Source of the DNA: M30B19 sp041741535
Lineage (GTDB): Bacteria > Planctomycetota > Planctomycetia > Pirellulales > Pirellulaceae
DNA: 64,000 bases
Assembly: GCA_041741535.1 (NCBI GenBank)
Contig: JBGSJV010000194.1
Span: 40,630 to 104,629 of the forward strand
Reading direction: 5' to 3'
In this document: positions 53,495-62,773 of the stretch, piece after piece
Numbering within the stretch: the stretch's first letter is position 1
How the letters are laid out: each line of letters begins with the position of its first letter
Program-made: the position numbers and the translations under genes
Notes under the pieces: model-generated
Seen by the model: the letters and a program-made list of their open reading frames with translations, nothing else
Databases searched by the model: none
What the model was told of the DNA's origin: nothing

Positions 53495-54709
53495 ATGTCG
53501 ATGTTGAATTACCAAGACCTGATGCGAGACTTGCACGTTAAGAATGATTCGAAAATCGTGATGTTGGTCGCGGATGGCTTGGGCGGATTGCCAATGCAAC
53601 CAGGCGGTAAGACTGAATTGGAAGCCGCGAACACTCCCCATTTGGACGCTTTGGTGGCCGACGGCGTTTGCGGACTGAGCATTCCCGTATTACCGGGAAT
53701 CGCGCCAGGTAGTGGACCTGGGCATTTGGGTCTGTTTGGCTACGACCCGCTGCAGTTTCTGATTGGCCGTGGGGCCTTGGAAGCGACTGGCATTGGCCTG
53801 GAATTGCAGGCTCAGGACGTCGCCGTGCGTGGCAATTTTTGCACATTGGATGCCGCCGGCAAAATTTCCGATCGACGCGCTGGGAGAATCGCGTCGGAAG
53901 AGAGTCTCTTGGTTGTCAAAAAGCTGCAACAAGTCAAGTTGGCCGGAGTTGAAGTTATCGTCGAGGCCGTTAAGGAACATCGCTTCGTCGTGATCTTCCG
54001 TGGTCCGGGATTGGGCGGCATCGTCCGCGATACCGACCCGCAGCAAACCGGAGTTCCTCCACTTGCGGCGGTTGCTGATGATCCCGCGAGCCAACGAACG
54101 GCCGAGCTGGCCAATCAATTTGTGGCCCAGGCCCGCGAGTTAATCAAAGACGAAAAGAAGGCCAATGGCCTGACTCTCCGAGGGTTTTCGGCCAAGCCAA
54201 ACATCCCCTCGTATCAAGATTTGTACGGCTTGCGAGCGGCCGCGATTGCGGTTTACCCAATGTACAAAGGTCTCGCCAGTTTGGTCGGGATGGATATCGT
54301 GGGCCAAGCGAAAGACCTAGCTCAACAGATCGACGTCCTGAAGCAAAACTGGGACAAATACGATTTCTTTTTCTTGCACTTCAAGTACACGGACGCGGCC
54401 GGAGAAGATGGAGATTTCGCGGCCAAGGTTCGCCGCGTCGAAGAGTTGGACGCAGTGATTCCAGCGATTCGGCAGTTGGGACCTACGGTCATGATCGTGA
54501 CGGGGGATCATAGCACGCCGGCTTACTTGAAGAGCCACAGTTGGCATCCTGTACCCACGGTTCTGCATTCTGACTGTTGCCGACCGGACTCGTGTACAAC
54601 CTTTGGGGAGCATTCGTGTCTCCGCGGAGGATTGGGACAATTTCAAGCCCAATACTTGATGGGCTTGGCGATGGCGAACGCAGGGCGCTTATCAAAGTTT
54701 GGTGCCTAA
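53495..54709 (+). CDS. apgM: Cofactor-independent phosphoglycerate mutase, archaeal-type (ApgM)
   Basis: A 404-residue protein matching ApgM. The metal-binding N-terminus is IVMLVADGLGGLP, followed by NTPHLDAL, the serine-containing PGSGPGHLGLFGYDPL, and FFLHFKYTDAAGEDGD with MIVTGDHSTPAYLKSHSWHPVP. It interconverts 2- and 3-phosphoglycerate without 2,3-bisphosphoglycerate in glycolysis. A GGAG lies before the ATG; an in-frame ATG two codons later is equally well spaced. It starts a plus-strand run with the TerB-like genes and ruvX. Confidence 0.94.
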   Translation: MSMLNYQDLMRDLHVKNDSKIVMLVADGLGGLPMQPGGKTELEAANTPHLDALVADGVCGLSIPVLPGIAPGSGPGHLGLFGYDPLQFLIGRGALEATGIGLELQAQDVAVRGNFCTLDAAGKISDRRAGRIASEESLLVVKKLQQVKLAGVEVIVEAVKEHRFVVIFRGPGLGGIVRDTDPQQTGVPPLAAVADDPASQRTAELANQFVAQARELIKDEKKANGLTLRGFSAKPNIPSYQDLYGLRAAAIAVYPMYKGLASLVGMDIVGQAKDLAQQIDVLKQNWDKYDFFFLHFKYTDAAGEDGDFAAKVRRVEELDAVIPAIRQLGPTVMIVTGDHSTPAYLKSHSWHPVPTVLHSDCCRPDSCTTFGEHSCLRGGLGQFQAQYLMGLAMANAGRLSKFGA

Positions 54710-54878
54710 GCCAACAAAGCAGGTTGTTGCTGGGGTTCGGCCGACATCAACACTGGGAAATTGTTCCAAGAAACGGGGCCGAATCCGGCTCCGTTTTTGG
54801 TTGCTTGCAATCACCCATACCTGCTTGCATAATGTTGCGGTTTGTTGGTTTCTCCACCTTTGATGCAAGGAGTTTCGC

Positions 54879-55322
54879 TTGGGACTTTTCGATTCACTAT
54901 TTGGGGGCATGGAAAGTGCCAAGAAGTTAACTCCCCAGCAAGCATTTGCCGGAATTTTATTGGCGGCCGGTGCCTGCGACGGACACATTTCCGATTCGGA
55001 GGCCGAAAACTTGATGGCGGCCGTTGGCCGGATGCGACTGTTTCAGCGAGTGAGCGATAAAGAGTTCTCACAAGTGATGAATAAGTTGATGGGGATCTTG
55101 AAGAAGAATGGGCCAGACGGCCTGATCGAAGGTTGTACTGCGGCCCTGCCGAAAGAACTGGCAAACGCCGCGTTCGCTAACGCCTGCAATATCGTGCTGG
55201 CCGACGGCGTCGTCGACTCCGATGAAAAAGAATTTATTGAGAAGCTTCGTAATAAGTTGGGACTTGATAACAACGTTGCCAAGGCCATTGCTCAAGTGAT
55301 GGTGATCAAGAACAAAGGTTGA
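54879..55322 (+). CDS. TerB-like protein, copy 1
   Basis: A 147-residue helical protein starting at TTG with AAGGAG upstream. It has a TerB-like pattern: AGACDGHISDSEAENL early and ADGVVDSDEKEFIEKL later, each with DGH/DGV and acidic residues that could bind metal. TerB family members are linked to tellurite or stress responses, but single-domain forms have no proven role. A close paralogue is immediately downstream. Confidence 0.83.
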   Translation: MGLFDSLFGGMESAKKLTPQQAFAGILLAAGACDGHISDSEAENLMAAVGRMRLFQRVSDKEFSQVMNKLMGILKKNGPDGLIEGCTAALPKELANAAFANACNIVLADGVVDSDEKEFIEKLRNKLGLDNNVAKAIAQVMVIKNKG

Positions 55323-55390
55323 TCGTTTCTTTATTGGTTTTCAGTTCATTCGCACCGTTGCGACTCGATCCTTTTTTGAAAGTAGACGCC

Positions 55391-55840
55391 ATGAGTTTGT
55401 TTGATGATGTGTTCGAAGAAGGCAGCATGTTTCAAGAACAACCTTACGGGCCGCATGAAGGCTACGCAGGCGTATTGCTTTGCGCCTCGGCTTGTGATGG
55501 TCATATCGCGGATGACGAAGGGCAAGCTCTCTTTTTAATTCTTGGTCAGAAAAAGCTCTACCAGCGATTGTCGGAACAGCAGTTCGGCGTTTTGTTCGAT
55601 CGTCTCTTGGGCCAGTTACGAAGAAACGGCCCCGAGAAGTTGCTGGAGAAGTGTTTGCCAGTTGTTCCACCAGAACTAAGGGAGTCGGTGTTCGCCAACG
55701 CAGTGGATATCGTGCTTTCGGATGGAACCGTCGAAGAGGCCGAAAAGGAGTTCATCGATAACCTGAAACTCAAATTGGAAATCGACGACCAACGAGCCAA
55801 GACAATCGTCAAAGTCATGGTGTACAAGAACCACGGCTAG
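55391..55840 (+). CDS. TerB-like protein, copy 2
   Basis: A 149-residue paralogue of the preceding gene (CASACDGHIADDEGQALF, SDGTVEEAEKEFIDNL), differing in the N-terminal 25 residues and in charge. Start at the ATG at 55391 rather than 55319; the upstream frame overlaps the end of copy 1 and has no family match. The two proteins share the same helical pattern and spacing, so a heterodimer or subfunction split is plausible. It is followed by ruvX after about 27 bases. Confidence 0.83.
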   Translation: MSLFDDVFEEGSMFQEQPYGPHEGYAGVLLCASACDGHIADDEGQALFLILGQKKLYQRLSEQQFGVLFDRLLGQLRRNGPEKLLEKCLPVVPPELRESVFANAVDIVLSDGTVEEAEKEFIDNLKLKLEIDDQRAKTIVKVMVYKNHG

Positions 55841-55867
55841 TCAGCACGAAATCATCGGAAAGCTCGC

Positions 55868-56404
55868 ATGACAGAACCTTCGGCCAATTCGAGCAGGTTG
55901 CCCTGCCCTGGTCGGCTGTTGGGTATCGATTTCGGAACGGTGCGGATTGGCTTGGCGATCAGCGATGTCGAGCAAAAGATCTCTAGTCCACTCGAAGTAT
56001 ATCATCGGCAACCTGCGTCCCGGATGGCGCAGTACTTCCGCGAATTGCTGGGTTTGGAACGGGTGGTCGGCATGGTTGTCGGCTTGCCAATCCATACTAG
56101 TGGCCAGGCCAGTGAAAAGAGTCGTCAAGCAACCGACTTTGCGATTTGGCTGCACGACGCGACACAAGTTCCCGTCGTGTTGTATGACGAGCGATTTACC
56201 ACTGCTCTGGCTCGCGAACTATTAGGCCAAACCAATCTAAGTGGCAAAAAACGAAAAGAGCGGCTCGACAAAATCGCCGCTCATGTCCTTTTGGGGGCCT
56301 ACTTGGAAGCGCCCGACAAGGCACTGTCGATCCAATCGGTCTCCGGCGGAAGCGGGGGAACCTCGAGTCTGGAAGATTCCAATTTTCGCGATGATGGTCG
56401 TTGA
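55868..56404 (+). CDS. ruvX: Holliday junction resolvase-like RuvX (YqgF family)
   Basis: A 178-residue protein with the RNase H-like YqgF pattern: LGIDFGTVRIGLAISD with the first catalytic aspartate, VVGLPIHTSGQASEKS, and VLYDERFTTALARELL with later KIAAHVLLGAYLE. It is annotated as a Holliday junction resolvase; in other bacteria YqgF also acts in rRNA processing. A KOPS-like octamer on the minus strand at 55901 lies inside it. Confidence 0.93.
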   Translation: MTEPSANSSRLPCPGRLLGIDFGTVRIGLAISDVEQKISSPLEVYHRQPASRMAQYFRELLGLERVVGMVVGLPIHTSGQASEKSRQATDFAIWLHDATQVPVVLYDERFTTALARELLGQTNLSGKKRKERLDKIAAHVLLGAYLEAPDKALSIQSVSGGSGGTSSLEDSNFRDDGR

Positions 56405-56467
56405 GGACGGGCGAAGGTGAAACGTGGGTATGTCGGTTTTATCAAGAATGCCGAGGCGGGGTAAACC

Positions 56468-56719
56468 ATGGGTGGTGACCGACGACTGATAGAAACAGAC
56501 CATCATAGAATTTCAATCACGGTGTTCTTGCAAGTTGTTGCGACTTTGATACTCGTGCCATCAATCGAACTACAAATCATCAGCGCGGTCGGAATCTTGA
56601 TCATTGATGTCGTATGCATCGCCATCGCTTTTTTCTGCAACATCCCAGATAACAAGTTGCAATGGGTGATCTTGCTTCTGACGGCCTCGTTTTGGATTAG
56701 ACTTTGCTTTTTGCCGTAG
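56468..56719 (+). CDS. Small two- or three-segment membrane protein, unknown
   Basis: An 83-residue frame with hydrophobic stretches VFLQVVATLILVP, IISAVGILIIDVVCIAIAFF and LQWVILLLTASFWI, separated by polar turns. It reads the same way as ruvX, 63 bases after it. No family recognised. The coding call rests on its good start and membrane pattern; it could be a spurious frame. Confidence 0.5.
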   Translation: MGGDRRLIETDHHRISITVFLQVVATLILVPSIELQIISAVGILIIDVVCIAIAFFCNIPDNKLQWVILLLTASFWIRLCFLP

Positions 56720-56758
56720 CGGTTGGAACGTTGTTTGCCGCAAGGATGGTTCCGAGGA

Positions 56759-57240
56759 GTTGGACCGTAGGAACGGTCCGCTACATTGTCGCTGACCGCT
56801 CCGCCGGTCAGATTTTACGACAGTTGGACCGTAGGAACGGTCCACTACATTGTCGCTGACCGCTCCGTCGGTCAGATTCTAAGACAGTTGGACCGTAGGA
56901 ACGGTCCACTACATCGTCGCTGACCGCTCCGCCGGTCAGATTTTAGTACAGTTGGACCGTAGGAACGGTCCACGACATCGTCGCTGACCGCCGGTCAGAT
57001 TTTAAGACAGTTGGACCGTAGGAACGGTCCGCTACATTGTTGCTGACCGCTCCGTCGGTCAGATTCTAAGACAGTTGGACCGTAGGAACGGTCCGCTACA
57101 TTGTTGCTGACCGCTCCGCCGGTCAGATTCTAAGACAGTTGGACCGTCGGAACGGTCCACTACATTGTCGCTGACCGCTCCGTCGGTCAGATTTTTGGAC
57201 AGTTGGACCGTAGGAACGGTCCACTACATTGGTCCGCTAC
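56759..57240. repeat. 64-bp tandem repeat array, eight units, each with two palindromes
   Basis: Units start at 56759, 56823, 56887, 56951, 57010, 57074, 57138 and 57202; the period is 64 except for one unit shortened to 59 by loss of five bases. Each unit carries GGACCGTAGGAACGGTCC and CTGACCGCTCCGCCGGTCAG, both able to form hairpins on either strand. Units differ by a few substitutions, and the last unit is cut off. There are no unique spacers, so it is not CRISPR. Confidence 0.95.
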
Positions 57241-57271
57241 ATTTGATCCGCAAGACGATTACGTGAATAGG

Positions 57272-58177
57272 TTATTGGACACTGGCTTGGCTTACCAAGT
57301 AGACCCCGGCAACGGCGATGAGGCTGCCAATGATTGCAATCCGAGTCGCTAGGTGTCCGAAATAGAAATGGACAATAGGAATCGCAAACAATGGGCTGGT
57401 GGACATCAACGTCAGCGCAATTGCCAAAGGTGCTTGATTGAACGCGATTTGACTGAGCCAGATTCCAAGCCAGGTACCGAGCCCTGCCGCTGGCACGATC
57501 TTTTTGAGATGTTCCAGTCGCATGGACGCGCGCCAGCTTTCGCCGAGTTTCCCTCGCAGTGCGATGTACGCCAGCGTCGCGATCAAGGCCACGGTCGTCC
57601 GAATCGCCGCGGCTTCCAGCTCCCCGCAGTCTTTGGTGGCTTGTTTGGACAGTCCGCCGCCGATGGCTTGGCAAACTGCTCCCCCCAAACCACAAAGCGC
57701 GCCTTCGACGACGGCGCCTTGGAACAGGCCCGGCGCCTCCACGCGCGAACGTCGGTCCGAAACGACGACGTAAACTCCCAGGAGCGTCAGGCCCACGCCC
57801 GTCCAGCCGAACCATGGCAGGATCTCGCCAAACACGACCAGCCCAATCGTCGCCCCAAATAAGGGTGCGGTGGTCGCCATGACCAAAGCGAGTCGTGGTC
57901 CCAGGATTTGAATACTGCGAAAGTAGAAGGTGTCGCCGATGGCGATGCCAATAACGGCGCTTAGGCTCAACCAAAGTGTGCTCTGCCAGTTCCCCCAGTT
58001 CGGCCAAGCTTGCCAAATTAATGAGACGACCAAGACATGCGTCAGGAGCAGGGCACAGCCGACCCAATTCTTAGCAAAGTTAAGGACGGTCGGCGTCAAG
58101 CGAATCTTGCCCCAGAGCATGCTGGAAAACGTCCACAGAAGGGCTGCGGTCAAAGCACACCATTCACCCATTCCCAT
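57272..58177 (-). CDS. DMT-superfamily (EamA) permease
   Basis: A 301-residue protein with about ten hydrophobic segments in two EamA halves (WCALTAALLWTFSSMLWGKI, LVMATTAPLFGATIGLVVFG, LTLLGVYVVV; and GAVCQAIGGGLSK, LMSTSPLFAIPIVHFYFG, GSLIAVAGVYLV). It is a drug/metabolite transporter of unknown substrate, in the inner membrane. Its 3' end lies 31 bases from the tandem repeat array, which may also serve to terminate transcription. Confidence 0.88.
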   Translation of the reverse strand: MGMGEWCALTAALLWTFSSMLWGKIRLTPTVLNFAKNWVGCALLLTHVLVVSLIWQAWPNWGNWQSTLWLSLSAVIGIAIGDTFYFRSIQILGPRLALVMATTAPLFGATIGLVVFGEILPWFGWTGVGLTLLGVYVVVSDRRSRVEAPGLFQGAVVEGALCGLGGAVCQAIGGGLSKQATKDCGELEAAAIRTTVALIATLAYIALRGKLGESWRASMRLEHLKKIVPAAGLGTWLGIWLSQIAFNQAPLAIALTLMSTSPLFAIPIVHFYFGHLATRIAIIGSLIAVAGVYLVSQASVQ

Positions 58178-58626
58178 CGTTGAGGTTTTCCTGATATCTA
58201 GTTTCGCCTAGGCCTAGTCAACAACCATGTTTTTGGGGATCCGCCGAATGGCGTTACCTTGTGGGACGCGCGGAGCGACGTTGAGTTGGTCGGATTCCCG
58301 CCCATCCCAGCTCTGCTCCTGCGGTAACGCCTGTTAGCGACGGTTCCCCTCGCAAAAACCGGGGCTGTCGACCAACGGCGATTTGATCCGTAGTATTTGC
58401 AAAGCCGAGCTCATTACTGGACGCAAGTGGATTGTGGTGCCGAGCCAATTCCGCGCGACCGCTACAACTGTACTCGCCGAAGGTCGAAATCGTCGATGGC
58501 GGGCGGAGAAGCAATTCTGTCCCAAGTCTGTGTCTAGACGTTATTCGTAGAGCTGGTATAGTACGATTTTGGCATTGCGACGGCTCGCACTGCGGCTCTC
58601 AGTTCCCAACATGAGGAGTACGCGTC
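58178..58626. other. Divergent intergenic gap with a family 3 repeat copy
   Basis: About 450 bases between the permease gene and the uridine kinase gene. It contains a family 3 repeat at 58267-58331. No gene is seen in the rest; promoters for both flanking genes should be here. Confidence 0.45.
58267..58331. repeat. Dispersed repeat, family 3, copy 1
   Basis: A stretch of about 65 bases (GCGCGGAGCGACG...GTTGGTCGGATTCCCGCCC...) closely matching 59707-59771 and, in part, 2933-2972. Non-coding. Two of the copies bracket the uridine kinase gene. Confidence 0.75.
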
Positions 58627-59376
58627 ATGGACCATTCCGCGAGTAATTTTCTTCCCAGATCCGAGGCAGTCGAACATTCGCTGCAGGAGCTTGCTGACGG
58701 AGATTCGCCGCGCGAACTACGACCCATGACGATCATCGGGATCGCAGGAGCCTCGGGAGCTGGAAAAAGTCTGTTGGCTCGGTTGCTGTACGAGCGGTTG
58801 TCGGTAGGCCGCAGTGCCGAAGACATTGGAATTCTCAATGAGGACTCGTATTATCGCGATCGCAGCGACTTGAGTTTGGCGGAACGCGAAAAGATCAACT
58901 ACGACCATCCGGACGCCCTGGAACATGATCTGTTGATCGAACATCTGATTGAATTGAAGCAAGGTCGCGCGGTTGATGTTCCGCAGTACAACTACGCTCT
59001 GCACAATCGCAGTCCAGAAACCGTGAGCCTGGTGCCACCAAAGTTGTTGATCTTGGAAGGCATTCTGATTCTCCACGTTGCGGCCCTGGCCGAACGATTG
59101 GATCTGCGAGTCTTTGTCGATGTGCCGATGGATGTTTGTCTGACACGGCGATTGCGCCGTGATATTCAGCAACGGGGTCGCCAATTGGAGTCGGTCTTGC
59201 GACAGTACGAAACGTCTGTTCGTCCGATGTTCTACAAGTTTATCGAGCCTTCGAAATCTCACGCCGACCTGATCGTACCGCGAGGCGGAGAAAACAAACC
59301 GGCATTGGAAGTTCTCATGGCGCATCTCGAGGGAGTGTTGACCCAAGCCGACGAAGCCGTTCCAGTCCAAGCTTAG
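58627..59376 (+). CDS. udk: Uridine kinase
   Basis: A 249-residue protein with Walker A GASGAGKSLLA (about residues 41-51), the substrate motif LNEDSYYRD, NYDHPDALEHDLL, VPQYNYALHNR and LILEGILILH. It phosphorylates uridine or cytidine to the monophosphate in pyrimidine salvage. The first 33 residues precede the family start; the ATG at 58627 is preceded by GAGGAGTACGCG, so it is kept. The gene is monocistronic, flanked by repeat copies on both sides. Confidence 0.93.
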   Translation: MDHSASNFLPRSEAVEHSLQELADGDSPRELRPMTIIGIAGASGAGKSLLARLLYERLSVGRSAEDIGILNEDSYYRDRSDLSLAEREKINYDHPDALEHDLLIEHLIELKQGRAVDVPQYNYALHNRSPETVSLVPPKLLILEGILILHVAALAERLDLRVFVDVPMDVCLTRRLRRDIQQRGRQLESVLRQYETSVRPMFYKFIEPSKSHADLIVPRGGENKPALEVLMAHLEGVLTQADEAVPVQA

Positions 59377-59406
59377 AGCTTCGACCGTTCAATTTTCGTT
59401 TAACCG

Positions 59407-59531
59407 CAATGCCGTTAATTAAGTAGCAGGCACACTCCGTGTGCCGTCCGCTGCTCCTCGAAAAACGAGTGTTTTTTGATGGTCGCGGCAAATGGAATGT
59501 GCCTATTACCGTCCTTCGTTGAACGGTATTG
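59407..59531 (+). repeat. 125-bp dispersed element with terminal inverted repeats, family 2, copy 2
   Basis: Same length and order as 20154-20278. Left end CAATGCCGTTAA, right end TTGAACGGTATTG, with the internal GGCACACTCCGTGTGCC palindrome. It lies just downstream of the uridine kinase gene, as the first copy lies just downstream of the glucan synthase gene. Confidence 0.82.
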
Positions 59532-60010
59532 CATTTAACCGCGACGTAGAGCAATACTGGGCGAGTACCCACTTTGCCTAACGGTTTATGCAAGTCGCCC
59601 AGCATTGTGTCGCTGAGCGATTTCGGAGGCGAGATCGGTCCTCCATCTGATCCATCGGTTGCAGACACGTCAACGCCGGTCACCCGCGGAAGCGAGCTTG
59701 CGGAGCGGCGCGGAGCGACGCTGGGTTGGTCGGATCCCCGCCCAACCCAGTTCTGATCCAGCCGTTTAACGCCGCTGCCCCGTTAACCTCTGCTCCAGCG
59801 GATAGCGTCTGTAATTGCGGCTATCTTGTCTACTTGCCCTTCGCCTCTGCTCCAGTGGTTGACTGAGTCATCGAGAATTCGACGGGCCGATTGCGGTCGG
59901 CGGCTTTTCTGCCAAGATGACGGCTTCGCGGGCGAATTTTGGTGAAACATTAGCTCGAATCGAGGGGTACTTATGGGCGAAGGCCCGTGATTTTACTTTT
60001 CAGGAGTTGG
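59532..60010. other. Intergenic region with a family 3 repeat copy
   Basis: About 480 bases before the S41 protease gene. It includes the family 3 repeat at 59707-59771 and a doubled CTCTGCTCCAG motif around 59789 and 59850. No credible gene. Confidence 0.45.
59707..59771. repeat. Dispersed repeat, family 3, copy 2
   Basis: Matches 58267-58331 at most positions: GCGCGGAGCGACGCTGGGTTGG, then TCGGATCCCCGCCCAACCCAG in adjacent pieces, ending near TTTAACGCC. Non-coding. Confidence 0.75.
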
Positions 60011-61360
60011 ATGACTGTGCAGCGAAGATCTCAAATATGGCTGTCGGGGTTGGTGTGTTGCGTTTGTCTTCTTTTTGCGATTCCAAACTCGTTTGGTTCG
60101 GTTTTTTTCCAGGACGGAGAGTCGCCCAAGGCGGACGAGCCGAATTTTGATCTAGAACTGTTTTTGAAATCTTATGATGAAGTAGTCCAAACGGTCACAG
60201 AATCCCATTGGGACGCCAGGTTGATCCAAGATGAGTTCCGACCGTTAGCTGAGCAATTGCGGGAAAAAGCGGCGGGGGCGAAATCAGCTGCCGAGTTTCG
60301 GCAGGTCATCGAAGAGTTGCTGGCTTCGTTGAAGCAATCGCACTTTGGCTTGATCCCAAACGCCTCGTACGAACAAATGGAAGCCCGCGAAAAACGAGGC
60401 GGCACGGGCTACAGCGGCTTGACGGTCCGCATGGTCGCGTCCGATTTGATGGTGACGGACGTTCGGCCTGATTCTCCCGCATTCAACGCCGGAGTTCGGC
60501 CAGGTTGGAAATTGATCAGCACCGAACCTGCCGACAAAGTGAAAATCCTGCAGCAAGCCGAAGAAGTGGTGGCAACCAGTACTCTTCGAATGGAAACTGC
60601 CGCGGCGCTGGTCGCGCAGCAGTACATCGGAGCCCCAGCAGGTCGGCAAGTCAAGTTGCATTTGGAGGATCTAACCGGGACAACTCGTGAGATTCAATTT
60701 GAGATGGGCCCGGCGGTCGGTCGGCCCTCCAAGTTTGGTAACTTGCCAGAAGTTCCGGTGGAGTTCCGTTCGAAGCTGTTGGACGGAAACGTGGGCTACA
60801 TGTCTTTTAATGCGTTCCTGGATGCACCGCGAGTCATGAAGGAATTCACTCAGGCGATTGACCAGTATCGCTCGGCCGATGGCTTGGTGATCGACTTACG
60901 CGGCAACATGGGCGGCTTGATGATGTTAACAATGGGTATGTGCGGTTGGTTTGTGGACGAACCGGTGGATCTGGGGAAAATGCAAATGAAAGGGGCGGTC
61001 ATGAATCTGCGGCTCAACCCCCGCTCTCCTCGGTATGATAAACCGGTGGCCGTTTTGATTGACGAAGCGAGTATTTCCGCGGCGGAAGTGATGGCCGGTG
61101 GAATGCAAGACGCAGGAACCGCGAAGTTGTTTGGTAGTCGAACCGCTGGGTTGGTGTTGCCCTCGAACGTGGTTCGGCTCTCCAATGGCGATGGACTGCA
61201 GTATGCGATGTCCGACTATCATTCGCTGTCGGGGCGCACGTTGGAGATTGAGGGTGTCAAGCCGGATGTGGAAATCGAAGTTAACCGCGAGTCGTTGCAA
61301 GATGGTACCGATCCCGTCTTGGACGCTGCAATCCAATGGATCAAGTCCCAGCAGCAATAA
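60011..61360 (+). CDS. Exported S41-family (C-terminal processing) peptidase
   Basis: A 449-residue protein. A signal peptide (LSGLVCCVCLLFAIPNSFG) is followed by a helical region at about 40-110, then a PDZ-like part (VRMVASDLMVTDVRPDSPAFNAGV). The S41 core has VIDLRGNMGGLM and DEASISAAEVMAGGMQDAG, where the serine after EASI is the likely nucleophile. Such enzymes trim proteins at their C-termini. AGGAG lies 4 bases before the ATG at 60011; the frame opens further upstream, but this start gives a proper signal peptide. Confidence 0.9.
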   Translation: MTVQRRSQIWLSGLVCCVCLLFAIPNSFGSVFFQDGESPKADEPNFDLELFLKSYDEVVQTVTESHWDARLIQDEFRPLAEQLREKAAGAKSAAEFRQVIEELLASLKQSHFGLIPNASYEQMEAREKRGGTGYSGLTVRMVASDLMVTDVRPDSPAFNAGVRPGWKLISTEPADKVKILQQAEEVVATSTLRMETAAALVAQQYIGAPAGRQVKLHLEDLTGTTREIQFEMGPAVGRPSKFGNLPEVPVEFRSKLLDGNVGYMSFNAFLDAPRVMKEFTQAIDQYRSADGLVIDLRGNMGGLMMLTMGMCGWFVDEPVDLGKMQMKGAVMNLRLNPRSPRYDKPVAVLIDEASISAAEVMAGGMQDAGTAKLFGSRTAGLVLPSNVVRLSNGDGLQYAMSDYHSLSGRTLEIEGVKPDVEIEVNRESLQDGTDPVLDAAIQWIKSQQQ

Positions 61361-61539
61361 CGAGCTGCGAGACCGTAGGACTGGGTGCTCGGAAGAGAGC
61401 AGTCCGAGTTGAAAACGGATTTTCAAATCGATACGTACGATGACAGCCACCCGGTGTGTTGCCGGAGGCGAAGCAACGAACGGTTGCGAGTGTTTGTTTG
61501 ATTGTTGGTTGACCGAAGTGTCAACGAGGAGAAATAGAG

Positions 61540-62337
61540 ATGTTACGACGAATGATTTGGGCATTGGCAATGGTCTTGATGTTGGGTGGCGTTGGAATTT
61601 ATTCCACGAACGTGCAAGCTCAAGCAACGGCAACCAAACCGGCAACCAAGGCCAGTCAAGAGTTGCCCAAAGCGGAAGCACTTTTTGACAAGTATGCGGA
61701 AGCCGTGGGAGGCCGCGAAGCGTATTCCAAAATCAAGAGCGTGACGGCCAAGGGAACTATCTCGATTCCGCAAGCCGGCATCGAAGGGAATTTGGAAATG
61801 CACCAAGCCGACGGCAAGATGTTGATGGTGATTGAAATGGCCGGTGTCGGAAAACAGACTGTTGGATTCGATGGAAAGGTCGGTTGGCAGGACGCGGACT
61901 TGACCGGCCCGAAATTGATGGAAGGAGCGATGTTGGAGGACATCAAATTCCAGGCTCAAATCGACGGCTATCAAAATGCCGCAAAGTACTTCGACTCGGT
62001 CGAAACCATCAAGGAGGCCAAATTCGAAGGTCAAGCCGCATACGAAGTGGTCGCCAAGAAAAAAGACATGCCGGATCGTTCGATCTTTTTTGCCAAGGAC
62101 TCCGGTTTGATAATCGGAACGCAAGGCGACTCCGAAACCGATTTTGGCACAATGAACATGATCAGTATCACTTCCGATTATAAAGAGGTGGGTGGTGTCA
62201 AAATGAGCCATGCGGGTGAACAAAAGATGCCTAACGGAATTGCCGTGAAGATGACGATGACCGAAATCAAACTGAACGCTGATATACCAGCCGATAAGTT
62301 TGAATTACCCGAATCGATCAAGAAGTTGATCAAATAA
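61540..62337 (+). CDS. Exported LolA-like protein
   Basis: A 265-residue protein with a signal peptide (IWALAMVLMLGGVGIYS...VQAQA) and a mature region rich in beta strands: FDKYAEAVGGREAYSKIKSVT, LEMHQADGKMLMVIEMAGVGK and FDGKVGWQDADLTG. This pattern resembles outer-membrane lipoprotein-sorting (LolA-like) exported proteins of planctomycetes. Binding partners are unknown. A GAGGAG ribosome site precedes the ATG. It follows the S41 peptidase gene by about 180 bases and ends at a terminator. Confidence 0.82.
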   Translation: MLRRMIWALAMVLMLGGVGIYSTNVQAQATATKPATKASQELPKAEALFDKYAEAVGGREAYSKIKSVTAKGTISIPQAGIEGNLEMHQADGKMLMVIEMAGVGKQTVGFDGKVGWQDADLTGPKLMEGAMLEDIKFQAQIDGYQNAAKYFDSVETIKEAKFEGQAAYEVVAKKKDMPDRSIFFAKDSGLIIGTQGDSETDFGTMNMISITSDYKEVGGVKMSHAGEQKMPNGIAVKMTMTEIKLNADIPADKFELPESIKKLIK

Positions 62338-62370
62338 CGGTTTGCAATTCATTCCAGCCAGTGAACAAAG

Positions 62371-62404
62371 CGGTTCAGGGTTTCGGTCCTGAGCCGTTTT
62401 TTTT
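62371..62404 (+). terminator. Rho-independent terminator
   Basis: A 9-bp stem CGGTTCAGG/CCTGAGCCG with one G-T wobble, loop GTTTCGGT, followed by eight T. It lies 34 bases after the stop of the LolA-like gene. Confidence 0.88.
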
Positions 62405-62773
62405 GCGAAGCGCGGAGTGCGAAAATCCTGGTCCAACTCCGTTTCCGCTCGGTCGTTATCCGTAGATCCGCATTGCCCTTTTGTCCTTCGCCCTTCCTGC
62501 TGCACTCGTGCCCATGGCATATCCTAAACGAACCGTTCTTTACCGAACTCCGCCATCCTGTTGCATGGGATGCGCAGAGAATTGCTCGCAACCAAGCGAT
62601 TGAACACCTGAGCCGTGCCCAGAAAATCCCGGGGGTTTGGGGCTGGCCCGGCTGAACCTCAAAAGCCGCAAGCAATACGCCAATTCATGGTCTACAGTTG
62701 TTTCAGATTTGTCGACATCTTCCGCGTCTTGTAGTCACTCGCAAAACCAATCCAGGCAGTGAGGCAGATTTCC

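Noticed and set aside
56759..57240. Possible CRISPR array
   Set aside because: Repeats are contiguous with no unique spacers, the unit holds two palindromes, and no cas genes are near.
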